From NCBI GenBank assembly GCA_937919165.1, contig CALFPO010000041.1:1-64000 (forward strand): a stretch of 64,000 nucleotides of DNA, given 5' to 3'. Source of the stretch: an uncultured Bacillota bacterium (lineage in GTDB: Bacteria; Bacillota_I; Bacilli_A; Erysipelotrichales; Erysipelotrichaceae). This document shows positions 25,812-33,952 of this stretch, piece by piece. The translations under genes were made by a program, and so were the position numbers. Position 1 is the first letter of the stretch. Each line of letters starts with the position of its first letter. Below the pieces are notes generated by a model. It was not told the DNA's origin. It made no database searches and was given only the letters and a program-made list of their open reading frames with translations.

Positions 25812-26953
25812 TGAAATATCTATTCAGCCATGGACATCTGATAGTGGATGGCCAGAAGGAATATCTTGATGGAGCCATCTTGGTGGATGGCGAAAGAATC
25901 GTCGAGATATATCCCCATTCCAACAAGCTTCATGATCTGGAAAAGGATTATGAAGAAATCGATTTGAAGGGTGCTTTGGTGATGCCAGGCTTCTTCGATA
26001 CCCACACCCACGGCATCAACGACATATCCTTTGATACGGCTGATGGCGAGCAGATGGATCAGACATCTCTGGAGTTCGCCAAGAGCGGAACGACATCGTA
26101 CACTCCATCTCTGTCATATGATTGCGAAACGGCTGATTTTCCAGCCAGATTCGCTTTGATGGAGAACCATGAAACGCCATATTGCCGATTCCATGGCTTC
26201 CATATCGAAGGCCCATTCCTTTCGACTTCATATCTCGGCGTAGCCAATCCTGAAAAGCTGCTCAAGCCAGATATGAATCTGATCAAAGATATATTGGATA
26301 GAACAAGCCTCATCAAGCAGATGACCATCGCTTATGAGCTTGAAGGCGCCAAGGAAGTAGGAAAGTATCTTCATGACCATGGCGTAAAGGTCATGGTTGG
26401 ACACAGCGATGCCAGACACGAGGATCTGGATGAGAATGTCGATGGCTTTACCCATCTGTTCAATGCGATGAAGGGACTGCATCATCGTGAGGTTACCTTA
26501 GTCAATACGGCTTTCATGAATGAGGGATACTATTGCGAGCTGATAACTGATGGCTATCATATCGACCGCAACGTTCTGAAGCTGGCCATAAACAATATAG
26601 ACAAGGATCATATAATCATCGTGTCTGATTCAAGTACCGCAAGAGGTCTTGAAGATGGACCTCATGTCTTCCTGTCGAAGAACTGCATCAAGACCGGAAC
26701 GATCTTCAAGACTCTTGATGGACATTTTGCGGGAAGCGTTGTCTCGATAAATGATGAGATGAAGGTTCTTCATGAATTGGGCGCAAGCTATACCGATCTG
26801 CTTAGATATTCATCGCTCAATGCCTTTACTCTATATGGATTAGATAGCCAATTCGGAACCTTGACCAAAGGCAAGTTTGCCGATCTGGCCATCATGGATG
26901 ATGACCTGAACATCAAGAACGTATACGTGCAGGGAAAGTTCATCTATGAATGA
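25811..26953 (+). CDS. nagA: N-acetylglucosamine-6-phosphate deacetylase
   Basis: This enzyme deacetylates GlcNAc-6-phosphate for amino sugar use and wall recycling. The 380-residue amidohydrolase has the metal motif FFDTHTHG, FHIEGPFL, GHSDA, THLFNAM and the catalytic Asp in IIVSDSSTARG. ATG at 25811 is chosen; a GTG lies one codon before it in the same frame. It touches the pyrophosphatase stop and overlaps ywzB. nagB is not in the window. Confidence 0.92.
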   Translation: MKYLFSHGHLIVDGQKEYLDGAILVDGERIVEIYPHSNKLHDLEKDYEEIDLKGALVMPGFFDTHTHGINDISFDTADGEQMDQTSLEFAKSGTTSYTPSLSYDCETADFPARFALMENHETPYCRFHGFHIEGPFLSTSYLGVANPEKLLKPDMNLIKDILDRTSLIKQMTIAYELEGAKEVGKYLHDHGVKVMVGHSDARHEDLDENVDGFTHLFNAMKGLHHREVTLVNTAFMNEGYYCELITDGYHIDRNVLKLAINNIDKDHIIIVSDSSTARGLEDGPHVFLSKNCIKTGTIFKTLDGHFAGSVVSINDEMKVLHELGASYTDLLRYSSLNAFTLYGLDSQFGTLTKGKFADLAIMDDDLNIKNVYVQGKFIYE

Positions 26954-27146
26954 TTTCTTCATCAAGATATCCATCTACTTCATCTGTTTCCTGATCTGCC
27001 TATATGGCCTAAGCGCGTTGGACTTCAATCGCTTCGTCAAGCAGGGAAAAGTGTCACAGGCTCAGGTCCTCTACTTCATCCTGGCCGGATGCATGGCATA
27101 TCTCTTCGGCAACTTCCTGATGTCGCTGGTCTATTATTTCTATTGA
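26946..27146 (+). CDS. DUF1146 (YwzB-like) small membrane protein
   Basis: This 66-residue protein has two hydrophobic segments (residues ~7-25 and ~42-64) separated by ALDFNRFVKQGKVSQAQVLYF, the conserved core of the DUF1146 family found across Bacillota. Its function is unknown. It overlaps nagA by 8 bases and is the last gene before a terminator. Confidence 0.8.
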   Translation: MNDFFIKISIYFICFLICLYGLSALDFNRFVKQGKVSQAQVLYFILAGCMAYLFGNFLMSLVYYFY

Positions 27147-27151
27147 TAAGA

Positions 27152-27174
27152 AAAAACTCCCAATGGGAGTTTTT
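27152..27174. terminator. Bidirectional terminator
   Basis: AAAAACTCCC at 27152-27161 pairs with GGGAGTTTTT at 27165-27174. It ends the tsaC-ywzB operon and can also serve the minus-strand genes to its right. Confidence 0.85.
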
Positions 27175-27231
27175 GCTTTGATGACAATGAGTCAGAAGAA
27201 TTCCGTCAATTCAAGGAGAAAGAAAATAAGT

Positions 27232-27429
27232 TTATAAGGAGTGTTGAGGATTTGAACAGACAAGTCGATTGTCGATGATATGTCCATAGAAGCATTTTTC
27301 GCAGACTTTCTCATCATCTTTTCCAAGTGCCTTAAGAAAATTGGGACAATCTTTGGCTTGCGAGTTCTCTGTAGAAGCATAGCCTTTGTGGGCGTATGCG
27401 ATGTCGTTAGAGGTCTCTTCTTTACTCAT
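27232..27429 (-). CDS. Small cysteine-containing protein of unknown function
   Basis: This 65-residue, hydrophilic protein has cysteines spaced as CPN, CEKC and CSN, plus a histidine-containing end, which suggests a small metal-binding fold. AAGG just before the ATG and a TATACT box nine bases upstream of the start support expression. It also lies 53 bases after the response regulator on the same strand and reads toward the terminator at 27152. I do not recognise a family, and the overlapping plus-strand frame looks like a shadow. Confidence 0.5.
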   Translation of the reverse strand: MSKEETSNDIAYAHKGYASTENSQAKDCPNFLKALGKDDEKVCEKCFYGHIIDNRLVCSNPQHSL

Positions 27430-27482
27430 CTTGCCTTAAGTATAGTCTTCACACCCTTACAAGATAGTTACAAAAAAGCGAC

Positions 27483-28286
27483 CTAGTCGCTTTCGTATGT
27501 CATTCTGTCAAGATAGCCAGTCACATAATCGGTCCACTCATACTGCATCATGAAATCGCCGGTATATAGCTTTGCGGCTTCTTTTTCGTTGTCGCAGAAG
27601 CGATAGTAGTCGCAATCGACCAGATTCACATCGATCGATGAAGAGTTGTAGCTTCTTACCAATATCTTTTCTGCTCCTACAGCCTTCAGGTCCTTGTTCA
27701 GAGCATAGAGCAGCTGCTGGAGATAGTGCTGGCATTTTTCGTCGTAGACTTCATCCTCAAACAGCATGGCTGCCAGTTCCTTGGTGCTTACGCCAGTGCC
27801 TCTTTTTGCCACAAGATAGGCAAGGATCTCCTGAGATTTGGATCTTGAGAATTTCACGATTTCGCCATTAGGCTTGAAGACCGCAAAATTGCCGAAGCAT
27901 TGAATCCTGAGCAGAATATCGTTCTCTTCAACAGGATAACGCAGCTCCTCAAGTTCCTTCTTGATTTTCTTGGAGCTTATAGGCTTGGAAATGTAGCCGC
28001 TGACCTTGATGTCTAAGGCTTCAGCCTTGAAGGCATCATCATAGGTGACAAAGATGATGTTGGTGCGGGGAGAGATCTTCTGTATCTTTCTTGCCAGATC
28101 GGTCCCTAGATCATCCTTGAGATGGATGTCCAGAAAGGCAACATCGATATGATTGTTTTTGGCATGCTTGAGTGCCTCGTTCGCATCCCTAAAGCAGAAA
28201 ATCTCGCTATTTGGCGAGGTCTGTCTTACGCAGTCGTTGAGTATGTCAAGAGAGATTCTCTCATCATCCACAAGCAGCATTTTCAT
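27483..28286 (-). CDS. Response regulator with SARP/BTAD-like winged-helix output
   Basis: This 267-residue regulator has an N-terminal receiver (VDDERIS, phosphoacceptor Asp53 in FLDIHL, the conserved Lys in YISKPIS). It also has a C-terminal winged helix (IQCFGNFAVF through KSQEILAYLVAKRGTGVSTKELAAMLFED) like those of SARP-type activators, and a short helical bundle resembling a truncated BTAD. No histidine kinase is adjacent. The promoter has CTGACA, a 16-base spacer and TATAAT, only 12 bases before the ATG, with no ribosome binding site. Targets are unknown; the divergent ABC exporter is one candidate. Confidence 0.78.
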   Translation of the reverse strand: MKMLLVDDERISLDILNDCVRQTSPNSEIFCFRDANEALKHAKNNHIDVAFLDIHLKDDLGTDLARKIQKISPRTNIIFVTYDDAFKAEALDIKVSGYISKPISSKKIKKELEELRYPVEENDILLRIQCFGNFAVFKPNGEIVKFSRSKSQEILAYLVAKRGTGVSTKELAAMLFEDEVYDEKCQHYLQQLLYALNKDLKAVGAEKILVRSYNSSSIDVNLVDCDYYRFCDNEKEAAKLYTGDFMMQYEWTDYVTGYLDRMTYESD

Positions 28287-28298
28287 AATCTGAAAACA

Positions 28299-28326
28299 AT
28301 TATATCATCTTGTCTCTTGATGTCAG
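28299..28326 (-). promoter_or_regulatory. Promoter of the orphan response regulator
   Basis: On the minus strand CTGACA (28326-28321), a 16-base spacer and TATAAT (28304-28299). The predicted leader is only about 5 bases. Confidence 0.6.
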
Positions 28327-28392
28327 GCAATATGTAAACGCTGACAGCAGCGAATGTATCAGGGGCAGACGCAATAGCACCTATTTTGGGTG

Positions 28393-28398
28393 TATAAT
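28393..28398 (+). promoter_or_regulatory. -10 box of the ABC exporter operon
   Basis: TATAAT at 28393-28398, nine bases before the ATG at 28408. No good -35 box was seen, and no ribosome binding site fits. An upstream in-frame GTG at 28390 would precede the box. Confidence 0.45.
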
Positions 28399-28407
28399 CG
28401 TATAGGT

Positions 28408-30177
28408 ATGGGATATATCACAGGCTATCTTAAAAAATACGCAATACTGTACATCATCGGCATTCTTTGCGATGTCATGGTCGATATAGTACAGGTATAT
28501 ACTCCGCAATTCCTGGGCGAAATAGTCAACATCGTCGGAAACACAGCGAATCCGACTTTTTTGGATATCAAGCCGATCATCATAAAGATCTTCATCATTG
28601 CCGTCGTGCTTCTGATAGGCAGAATGTGGATGCGTTTCACGCTGTTCAGAGCTTCGGGCAAGATTGAAGCTGAACTAAGACACGACATGTTCAAGAAGAC
28701 CGAAAGGCTTTCGCAGCGCTACTATCACGAGAATAAAGTCGGTACCATCATGTCATGGTTCTCTACCGATATCGAATCGATAGAGGAATTCATCGGCTGG
28801 GGCGTCATCATGGCTGTCGATGCTGTATTCCTTTCTATTGTCTCAATATGGAAGATGGTGAAACTGGACTGGGTGCTTTCGATCATTGCGGTCATCCCTA
28901 TGATTGCCTTGGTAATATGGGGCAAGCTTGTCGAGAAGTATATGTCCGACAAATGGGATGAAAGACAGAAGGAATTCGATCGCCTATACGATTTCACCCA
29001 AGAGATCTTCACTGGCATCAGAGTCATCAAGGCTTTCGTCAAGGAGATTCAGGAAGTCCATGCCTTCAGGAAGGTTGCCCAGAAGAATGCCGACAAGAAT
29101 CTGGAATTTGTCAGACTGTCGGTTGTCTTTGATGTATGCATCGAAGTGATCATCGGCATCGTCATGTCATTGATCATGGGCTTGGGCAGCTATTTTGTCT
29201 ACTGCACAGTTACCGGGAATCCTGTTACGGTATTTGGCCACATCATTTCGATGAATGCCGGAGACATCACGGCCTTCATCGGCTATGCCGATACCTTGAT
29301 ATGGCCAATGATCGCCATGGGACAGATCGTGCAGATGTATTCAAGATTCAAGGCATCGCTCAAGCGAATCGTCAGCTTCCTTGATGAAGAGGAAGAGATC
29401 CATGACGAAAAGGATGCCGTAATGCTTGAAGACTGCAAGGGCAGCATAACCTTCAATGACTATTCATTCAACTATCCTGATACCGATGTGCACTCATTAA
29501 ACAACATCTCTTTCGAGATCAAAGCTGGAGAGATGGTTGGCGTTGTCGGCAAGATCGGTTCAGGCAAGACCACTTTGGTGAACTCGTTGCTTAGACTCTA
29601 CAATGTCGAAAGAGGCAAGATCTTCATTGATGGCATCGACATCATGGACATCAATATCCAGAGCCTAAGAGACAATATTGCTTACGTTCCGCAGGACAAC
29701 TTCCTGTTCAGCGACAACATCAGAAACAACATCGCTTTCTCCGACAAGAAGGCAACAATCGAAAAGATAAAGAGCGCAGCCGCCTTTGCGGTTGTGGATG
29801 ACAACATAGATGGCTTTGCGAAGGGCTATGATACAGTGACCGGCGAAAGAGGCGTTACGCTTTCTGGCGGACAGAAGCAGCGTATCTCTATTGCGCGTGC
29901 CTACATCAAGGACGCTCCGATCATGATCATGGATGACTCAGTTTCGGCAGTCGATGTCAAGACAGAGGAAGCGATTCTCGCCAACATCAACGAGAAGCGC
30001 AAAGGCAAGACTACCATCATCATCGCAAGCAGAGTCTCTACCGTTTCCCACCTGGACAAGATCCTTGTCCTGAATGAGGGAAGGGTTGAGGCCTTTGATA
30101 CTCCAAGCAAGCTTCTTAAGACATCACCTACATACAAGAAGATGGTGCATCTGCAGAAGCTAGAAAGTGAACTATAG
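28408..30177 (+). CDS. ABC exporter half-transporter, degenerate-site subunit
   Basis: This 589-residue protein has a six-helix type IV exporter membrane domain (residues ~1-310) fused to an ATPase. The ATPase has Walker A GKIGSGKTT and the signature LSGGQKQR. Its Walker B reads IMIMDDSVSAVD, with Asp in place of the catalytic Glu, and the H-loop reads ASRVST, with Ser in place of His. These changes mark the non-catalytic half of heterodimeric exporters such as BmrCD or TM287/288. The substrate may be a drug, lipid or peptide. There is no C39 peptidase domain. It is followed at once by its partner. Confidence 0.9.
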   Translation: MGYITGYLKKYAILYIIGILCDVMVDIVQVYTPQFLGEIVNIVGNTANPTFLDIKPIIIKIFIIAVVLLIGRMWMRFTLFRASGKIEAELRHDMFKKTERLSQRYYHENKVGTIMSWFSTDIESIEEFIGWGVIMAVDAVFLSIVSIWKMVKLDWVLSIIAVIPMIALVIWGKLVEKYMSDKWDERQKEFDRLYDFTQEIFTGIRVIKAFVKEIQEVHAFRKVAQKNADKNLEFVRLSVVFDVCIEVIIGIVMSLIMGLGSYFVYCTVTGNPVTVFGHIISMNAGDITAFIGYADTLIWPMIAMGQIVQMYSRFKASLKRIVSFLDEEEEIHDEKDAVMLEDCKGSITFNDYSFNYPDTDVHSLNNISFEIKAGEMVGVVGKIGSGKTTLVNSLLRLYNVERGKIFIDGIDIMDINIQSLRDNIAYVPQDNFLFSDNIRNNIAFSDKKATIEKIKSAAAFAVVDDNIDGFAKGYDTVTGERGVTLSGGQKQRISIARAYIKDAPIMIMDDSVSAVDVKTEEAILANINEKRKGKTTIIIASRVSTVSHLDKILVLNEGRVEAFDTPSKLLKTSPTYKKMVHLQKLESEL

Positions 30178-30178
30178 G

Positions 30179-31945
30179 ATGGATGAGGAACTAGAGAAGC
30201 TAAAAGGCGACAAACATCTGCCAGTGACCGAAATCCTAAAGAGGACGCTGGTATACATCAAACCTGAGCGATTCAGATTTGTTTTGGCGTTGCTTCTGGT
30301 TGCCTGCAATGTCGGAATGGACATCATCACGCCATTGTTCACAAGCCGCATAACCGATGAGCTGATCAAGACCAGCATCGATCTGCGTCTGATCGTCAAT
30401 CTGACGTTATGCATGTTCATCGTGGGACTCATCAATCAGGCCTTCCTGTATTTCGAATCGATGATTCTGCAGAACTGCGGACAGCGCATCATCTTCAGGC
30501 TGCGTGATGAGATCTTCCAGCATATCCAGAACATGTCGCTGAACCAGTTCAACGAGATGCCGGTTGGATCATTGGTTACAAGAGTAACATCATATACCGC
30601 CAGCATGTGTGACCTGTTTACCAGCGTATTCGTCAGCATCCTTAGAAATAGCACAACGGTAGTTGGCGTATATATCATCATGATCTATCTCTCGCCAAAG
30701 CTATCTTCGCTGATGTCGATAATCGTGGTGCTGGTCTTCATTGCTTCGTTCATTTTCTCGAAGAAGATCAAGCAAGTCTTCCGCAAGGAAAGAGCCTGCA
30801 TCTCCGATCTGAATACCTTCCTTTCTGAGAATCTGGCTGGCATGAAGCTGACTCAGATCTTCAACCAGCAGGAAACCAAGGATGAAGAGTTCACAGAGAA
30901 GAACGAGAAGCTCAGAAAAGAGCGCTTCAATGTCGTCAAAGGCTTCGGTATCTATCGTCCTGTGATTTCCTTCATATACATGACTGCAGTAGCCATGTCA
31001 TTCACCTTCGGACTGAAGTTTGGTCTGTCGGCTGGCGAGATCGTGGCTTTCTATCTATATCTATCCAAATTCTTCAACCCTATCCAGAATCTGGCTGACC
31101 AGCTCAATCAGCTCCAGAGAGCCTTTACGGCTGGCGAGAGGGTATTCAATCTGCTGGATGTAAAGCCTGATGTGCTGGACAAGGAAGATGCGATCGAGAT
31201 CGAGAAGTTCGAAGGACGCATCGAATTCAAGAATGTCTGGTTCGCCTATGTGGGTGAAGACTGGATACTTAAGGATGTGTCGTTTGTGATCGAGCCTAAG
31301 CAGACCTGTGCTTTCGTAGGCGCAACAGGCGCCGGCAAGACCACAATCCTTTCCCTGATCGTCAGAAACTATGAGGTCCAGAAAGGCGAGATCCTCATTG
31401 ATGGCATAAACATCAATGACATCAAGATCTCTTCATTAAGAAAGGCCATTGGCCAGATGCTTCAGGATGTCTTCCTGTTCTCAGGAACGATCAGAGACAA
31501 TGTTACGCTGCATGATGAAAGCTTCACGGATGAGCAGGTCATCAAGGCGTGCGAATACGTCAATGCCGATAGCTTCATCAAGAAGCTTCCTAACGGCATC
31601 TATGAAGAGATTATCGAAAAGGGTGAGAACCTATCTCAAGGCCAAAGACAGCTATTGTCTTTTGCCCGTACGGTAATCCATGATCCGCAGATCCTCATTC
31701 TGGATGAGGCTACGGCCAACATCGATACTGAGACCGAGATGCTTATCCAGCAGTCTCTGGAGAAGATCAAGAACATCGGAACGATGCTGGTGGTGGCACA
31801 CCGTCTATCTACCATTCAGCATGCCGATCAGATCATCGTTCTGCAGAATGGCGAGATCGTCGAGAAGGGCAACCATCAGCAGCTTCTCAAGAACAAGAAT
31901 TACTACTACAAGCTGTATCAGCTGCAGTTTGACAATAATGCATAA
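30179..31945 (+). CDS. ABC exporter half-transporter, catalytic subunit
   Basis: This 588-residue partner has the same exporter fold. Walker A GATGAGKTT, Walker B LILDEATANID and H-loop AHRLST are all consensus, while the signature reads LSQGQRQL. Together with the previous protein it would form one consensus and one degenerate ATP site. The ATG at 30179 starts one base after the previous stop; a GTG at 30167 overlapping the upstream gene is an alternative start. Confidence 0.9.
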   Translation: MDEELEKLKGDKHLPVTEILKRTLVYIKPERFRFVLALLLVACNVGMDIITPLFTSRITDELIKTSIDLRLIVNLTLCMFIVGLINQAFLYFESMILQNCGQRIIFRLRDEIFQHIQNMSLNQFNEMPVGSLVTRVTSYTASMCDLFTSVFVSILRNSTTVVGVYIIMIYLSPKLSSLMSIIVVLVFIASFIFSKKIKQVFRKERACISDLNTFLSENLAGMKLTQIFNQQETKDEEFTEKNEKLRKERFNVVKGFGIYRPVISFIYMTAVAMSFTFGLKFGLSAGEIVAFYLYLSKFFNPIQNLADQLNQLQRAFTAGERVFNLLDVKPDVLDKEDAIEIEKFEGRIEFKNVWFAYVGEDWILKDVSFVIEPKQTCAFVGATGAGKTTILSLIVRNYEVQKGEILIDGININDIKISSLRKAIGQMLQDVFLFSGTIRDNVTLHDESFTDEQVIKACEYVNADSFIKKLPNGIYEEIIEKGENLSQGQRQLLSFARTVIHDPQILILDEATANIDTETEMLIQQSLEKIKNIGTMLVVAHRLSTIQHADQIIVLQNGEIVEKGNHQQLLKNKNYYYKLYQLQFDNNA

Positions 31946-31966
31946 AGGGTCAATGACCCTTTTGGT
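31944..31966 (+). terminator. Terminator after ABC exporter
   Basis: AAAGGGTC at 31944-31951 pairs with GACCCTTT at 31955-31962 around an AAT loop. It overlaps the stop codon region, and the T-run is short. Confidence 0.55.
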
Positions 31967-31979
31967 TTAGGAGGGCAAG

Positions 31980-32933
31980 ATGAAAGTACTTGTTACCATG
32001 AATGTCTTCAGAGGACATGAGGACATGTTCAGCAATTGCAAAGATTGTGAATTCGTTTTCCGTTACGACAACAGCTACACCATCGATGACATCAAGGATA
32101 TGGATGTGCTGATCGGACAGATCGGTCTCGATGATTTCGACAAGGCAGAAAAAGTTAAATTCGTTCATTGGGGCATGGCCGGAAGCGATACGGTAGCCAA
32201 GAAGATTGACGGAAGAGGCATTGTTCTGACCAACTCCACCGGCTGCTTTTCGGTATCGATTGCCGAGAATGTCATCGGCATGATCATGTATCTCAACAAG
32301 AACTTCTATCGCTATGTACGTCAGCAGACCAAGCACCAATACATCAGAGGCGGAGCTACAACCTCGATCCTTGAATCGAAGTCATTGATTGTGGGCTTTG
32401 GCTCAATCGGCAACGAGATCGGCGAAAGGCTATATAAGCTAGGTTCGGAAGTGACCGGCATCAAGAGAACTCCTGGCGAAAAGAAGGATTATCTCAAGAA
32501 CCTCTATACGATGGACAAGCTTGACGATTGCCTGAAAGATGCCGATATCGTGATACTGTGCATGCCTCAATCTCCAGAGACCATCCACGTCATGAACAAG
32601 GAACGTCTGGCAATGCTGAAAGATGGAGCTATCCTGATCAATGTCGGAAGAGGAAGCGCCATCGATACCCCTGCATTAGTTGAAGAACTTAGAAGCGGTC
32701 GAATCCTGGCCGGTCTTGATGTATACGAAAAGGAACCATTGGATGAGAATGATCCATTATGGGATCTAGACAATTGTCTGGTTCTTCCGCATGTCACAGG
32801 CTTTGACTATATGCCATACACAAGAAGACTCTTGAGACAATATGCCGTTGAAAATCTTGAGGCATACTTGAATGACGGCAAGCTCAGAAACGTCGTTGAT
32901 TACAGCACAGGCTACAAGATCTCAAATAGCTAA
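31980..32933 (+). CDS. D-isomer-specific 2-hydroxyacid dehydrogenase
   Basis: This 317-residue NAD-dependent enzyme interconverts a 2-hydroxyacid and 2-ketoacid. It has the nucleotide loop VGFGSIGNEIG near residue 138, LINVGRGSAID with the substrate-binding Arg, the Glu in EKEPLDE, and the catalytic His in LPHVTG. Family members include phosphoglycerate, glyoxylate and lactate dehydrogenases; the sequence alone does not decide the substrate. AGGAGG precedes the ATG. Confidence 0.88.
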   Translation: MKVLVTMNVFRGHEDMFSNCKDCEFVFRYDNSYTIDDIKDMDVLIGQIGLDDFDKAEKVKFVHWGMAGSDTVAKKIDGRGIVLTNSTGCFSVSIAENVIGMIMYLNKNFYRYVRQQTKHQYIRGGATTSILESKSLIVGFGSIGNEIGERLYKLGSEVTGIKRTPGEKKDYLKNLYTMDKLDDCLKDADIVILCMPQSPETIHVMNKERLAMLKDGAILINVGRGSAIDTPALVEELRSGRILAGLDVYEKEPLDENDPLWDLDNCLVLPHVTGFDYMPYTRRLLRQYAVENLEAYLNDGKLRNVVDYSTGYKISNS

Positions 32934-32959
32934 AAAAAAGAATAATCTTGATTAAGAAT

Positions 32960-32990
32960 AAACGGATACGTATAAGCGTATCCGTTTTCT
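32960..32990. terminator. Shared convergent terminator
   Basis: AAACGGATACG at 32960-32970 pairs with CGTATCCGTTT at 32977-32987. It lies between the dehydrogenase stop and the lipoprotein stop and can serve both strands. Confidence 0.7.
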
Positions 32991-33876
32991 ATTGCATATT
33001 TTGAATCATATAGATTGTGCTATGTTCATCATCCGCAAAGAAATGATAGAACGATCCGTCGCTTCCATCCTCAAGCAGATGGGCTTCCTTATCGAAATAG
33101 AAGACCATGCACTCGACGTTACGTTTGATTATATATGGTATCTCAAATGAGTTCTTGGTATTGATGAAGCTGATCGTCGTAGAATCTTCGCTTTCACAGA
33201 TGGTGTTATATGCAACAGGAACCATGATCGATCTTTCTTCTGGTCTTATGGTCACTGTCTCTTTCTTGGAGAGCTTATCGTTTATGTATATCTTTGAACA
33301 GTATGATATCAGTTCAAGTGTTTCATTGTTCAATGTATATGTTGTTGTTCTACGGATGCTGTCGGATGATCCGTCTTTGTCGTTGATGGTCAGCACAGCA
33401 TTGCCTTCATCATCATATGAGCGTTTGGTTATTTCTTGTCCGACATAGGAATTGATGTCGCCTAGATACCATAGCGATCTGATGTTCAGATCATATATGG
33501 CGGCATCCATGAACATCACCGATTCGACATCATCGACGATTGTGTAGCTTCCATATGACTCATTGCTTTCTTGCTTGGCGCAGACCTGATATGAGTATTC
33601 AATGCCTGGATATTTTGCCTCTCTGATCAGAGCCATGTCTCCATTCATCTTGATGAACTCGATGTATTCCTGTCCGGTCGAATTGCCCTCAGAATCTTCA
33701 AGTGTTCTTTCATAGTAGATGTATTTGTCTTCAAGGACTCTATCTATTCTGTTAGCCTGCTTGATATCTTCAAATGTCAGACCATCAAGGAATTCATCGC
33801 CTGTCAAAGATGTTTCTTTTTTGCTGCATGAACAAAGAAACAATATGGCTAAGACGATCAGAAACAACCTTTTCAT
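32989..33876 (-). CDS. Putative lipoprotein
   Basis: This protein of about 295 residues starts with a lipoprotein signal peptide: MKRLFLIVLAILFLCSC with the lipidated cysteine at residue 17, then polar SKKE. The rest is an extracytoplasmic domain rich in charged residues with no family I recognise. The start at 33876 is chosen because it gives a proper signal peptide, and a TATAAT box lies exactly six bases upstream with no ribosome binding site. It is divergent from the MATE gene. Confidence 0.8.
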   Translation of the reverse strand: MKRLFLIVLAILFLCSCSKKETSLTGDEFLDGLTFEDIKQANRIDRVLEDKYIYYERTLEDSEGNSTGQEYIEFIKMNGDMALIREAKYPGIEYSYQVCAKQESNESYGSYTIVDDVESVMFMDAAIYDLNIRSLWYLGDINSYVGQEITKRSYDDEGNAVLTINDKDGSSDSIRRTTTYTLNNETLELISYCSKIYINDKLSKKETVTIRPEERSIMVPVAYNTICESEDSTTISFINTKNSFEIPYIIKRNVECMVFYFDKEAHLLEDGSDGSFYHFFADDEHSTIYMIQNMQ

Positions 33877-33888
33877 ACTGAAATTATA
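33877..33888 (-). promoter_or_regulatory. -10 box, leaderless start of lipoprotein gene
   Basis: On the minus strand TATAAT (33888-33883), six bases (TTCAGT), then the ATG at 33876. Confidence 0.55.
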
Positions 33889-33952
33889 ACGGAAAGAAAG
33901 GTGCTTGTTGAGATGTTGATTCAAAAGCATACATATCATAAACTATTAGGGT

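Noticed and set aside
28408..31945. The ABC exporter as the secretion system for the double-glycine leader proteins
   Set aside because: Neither half carries an N-terminal C39 peptidase domain, and the genes are about 7 kb away on the other strand.
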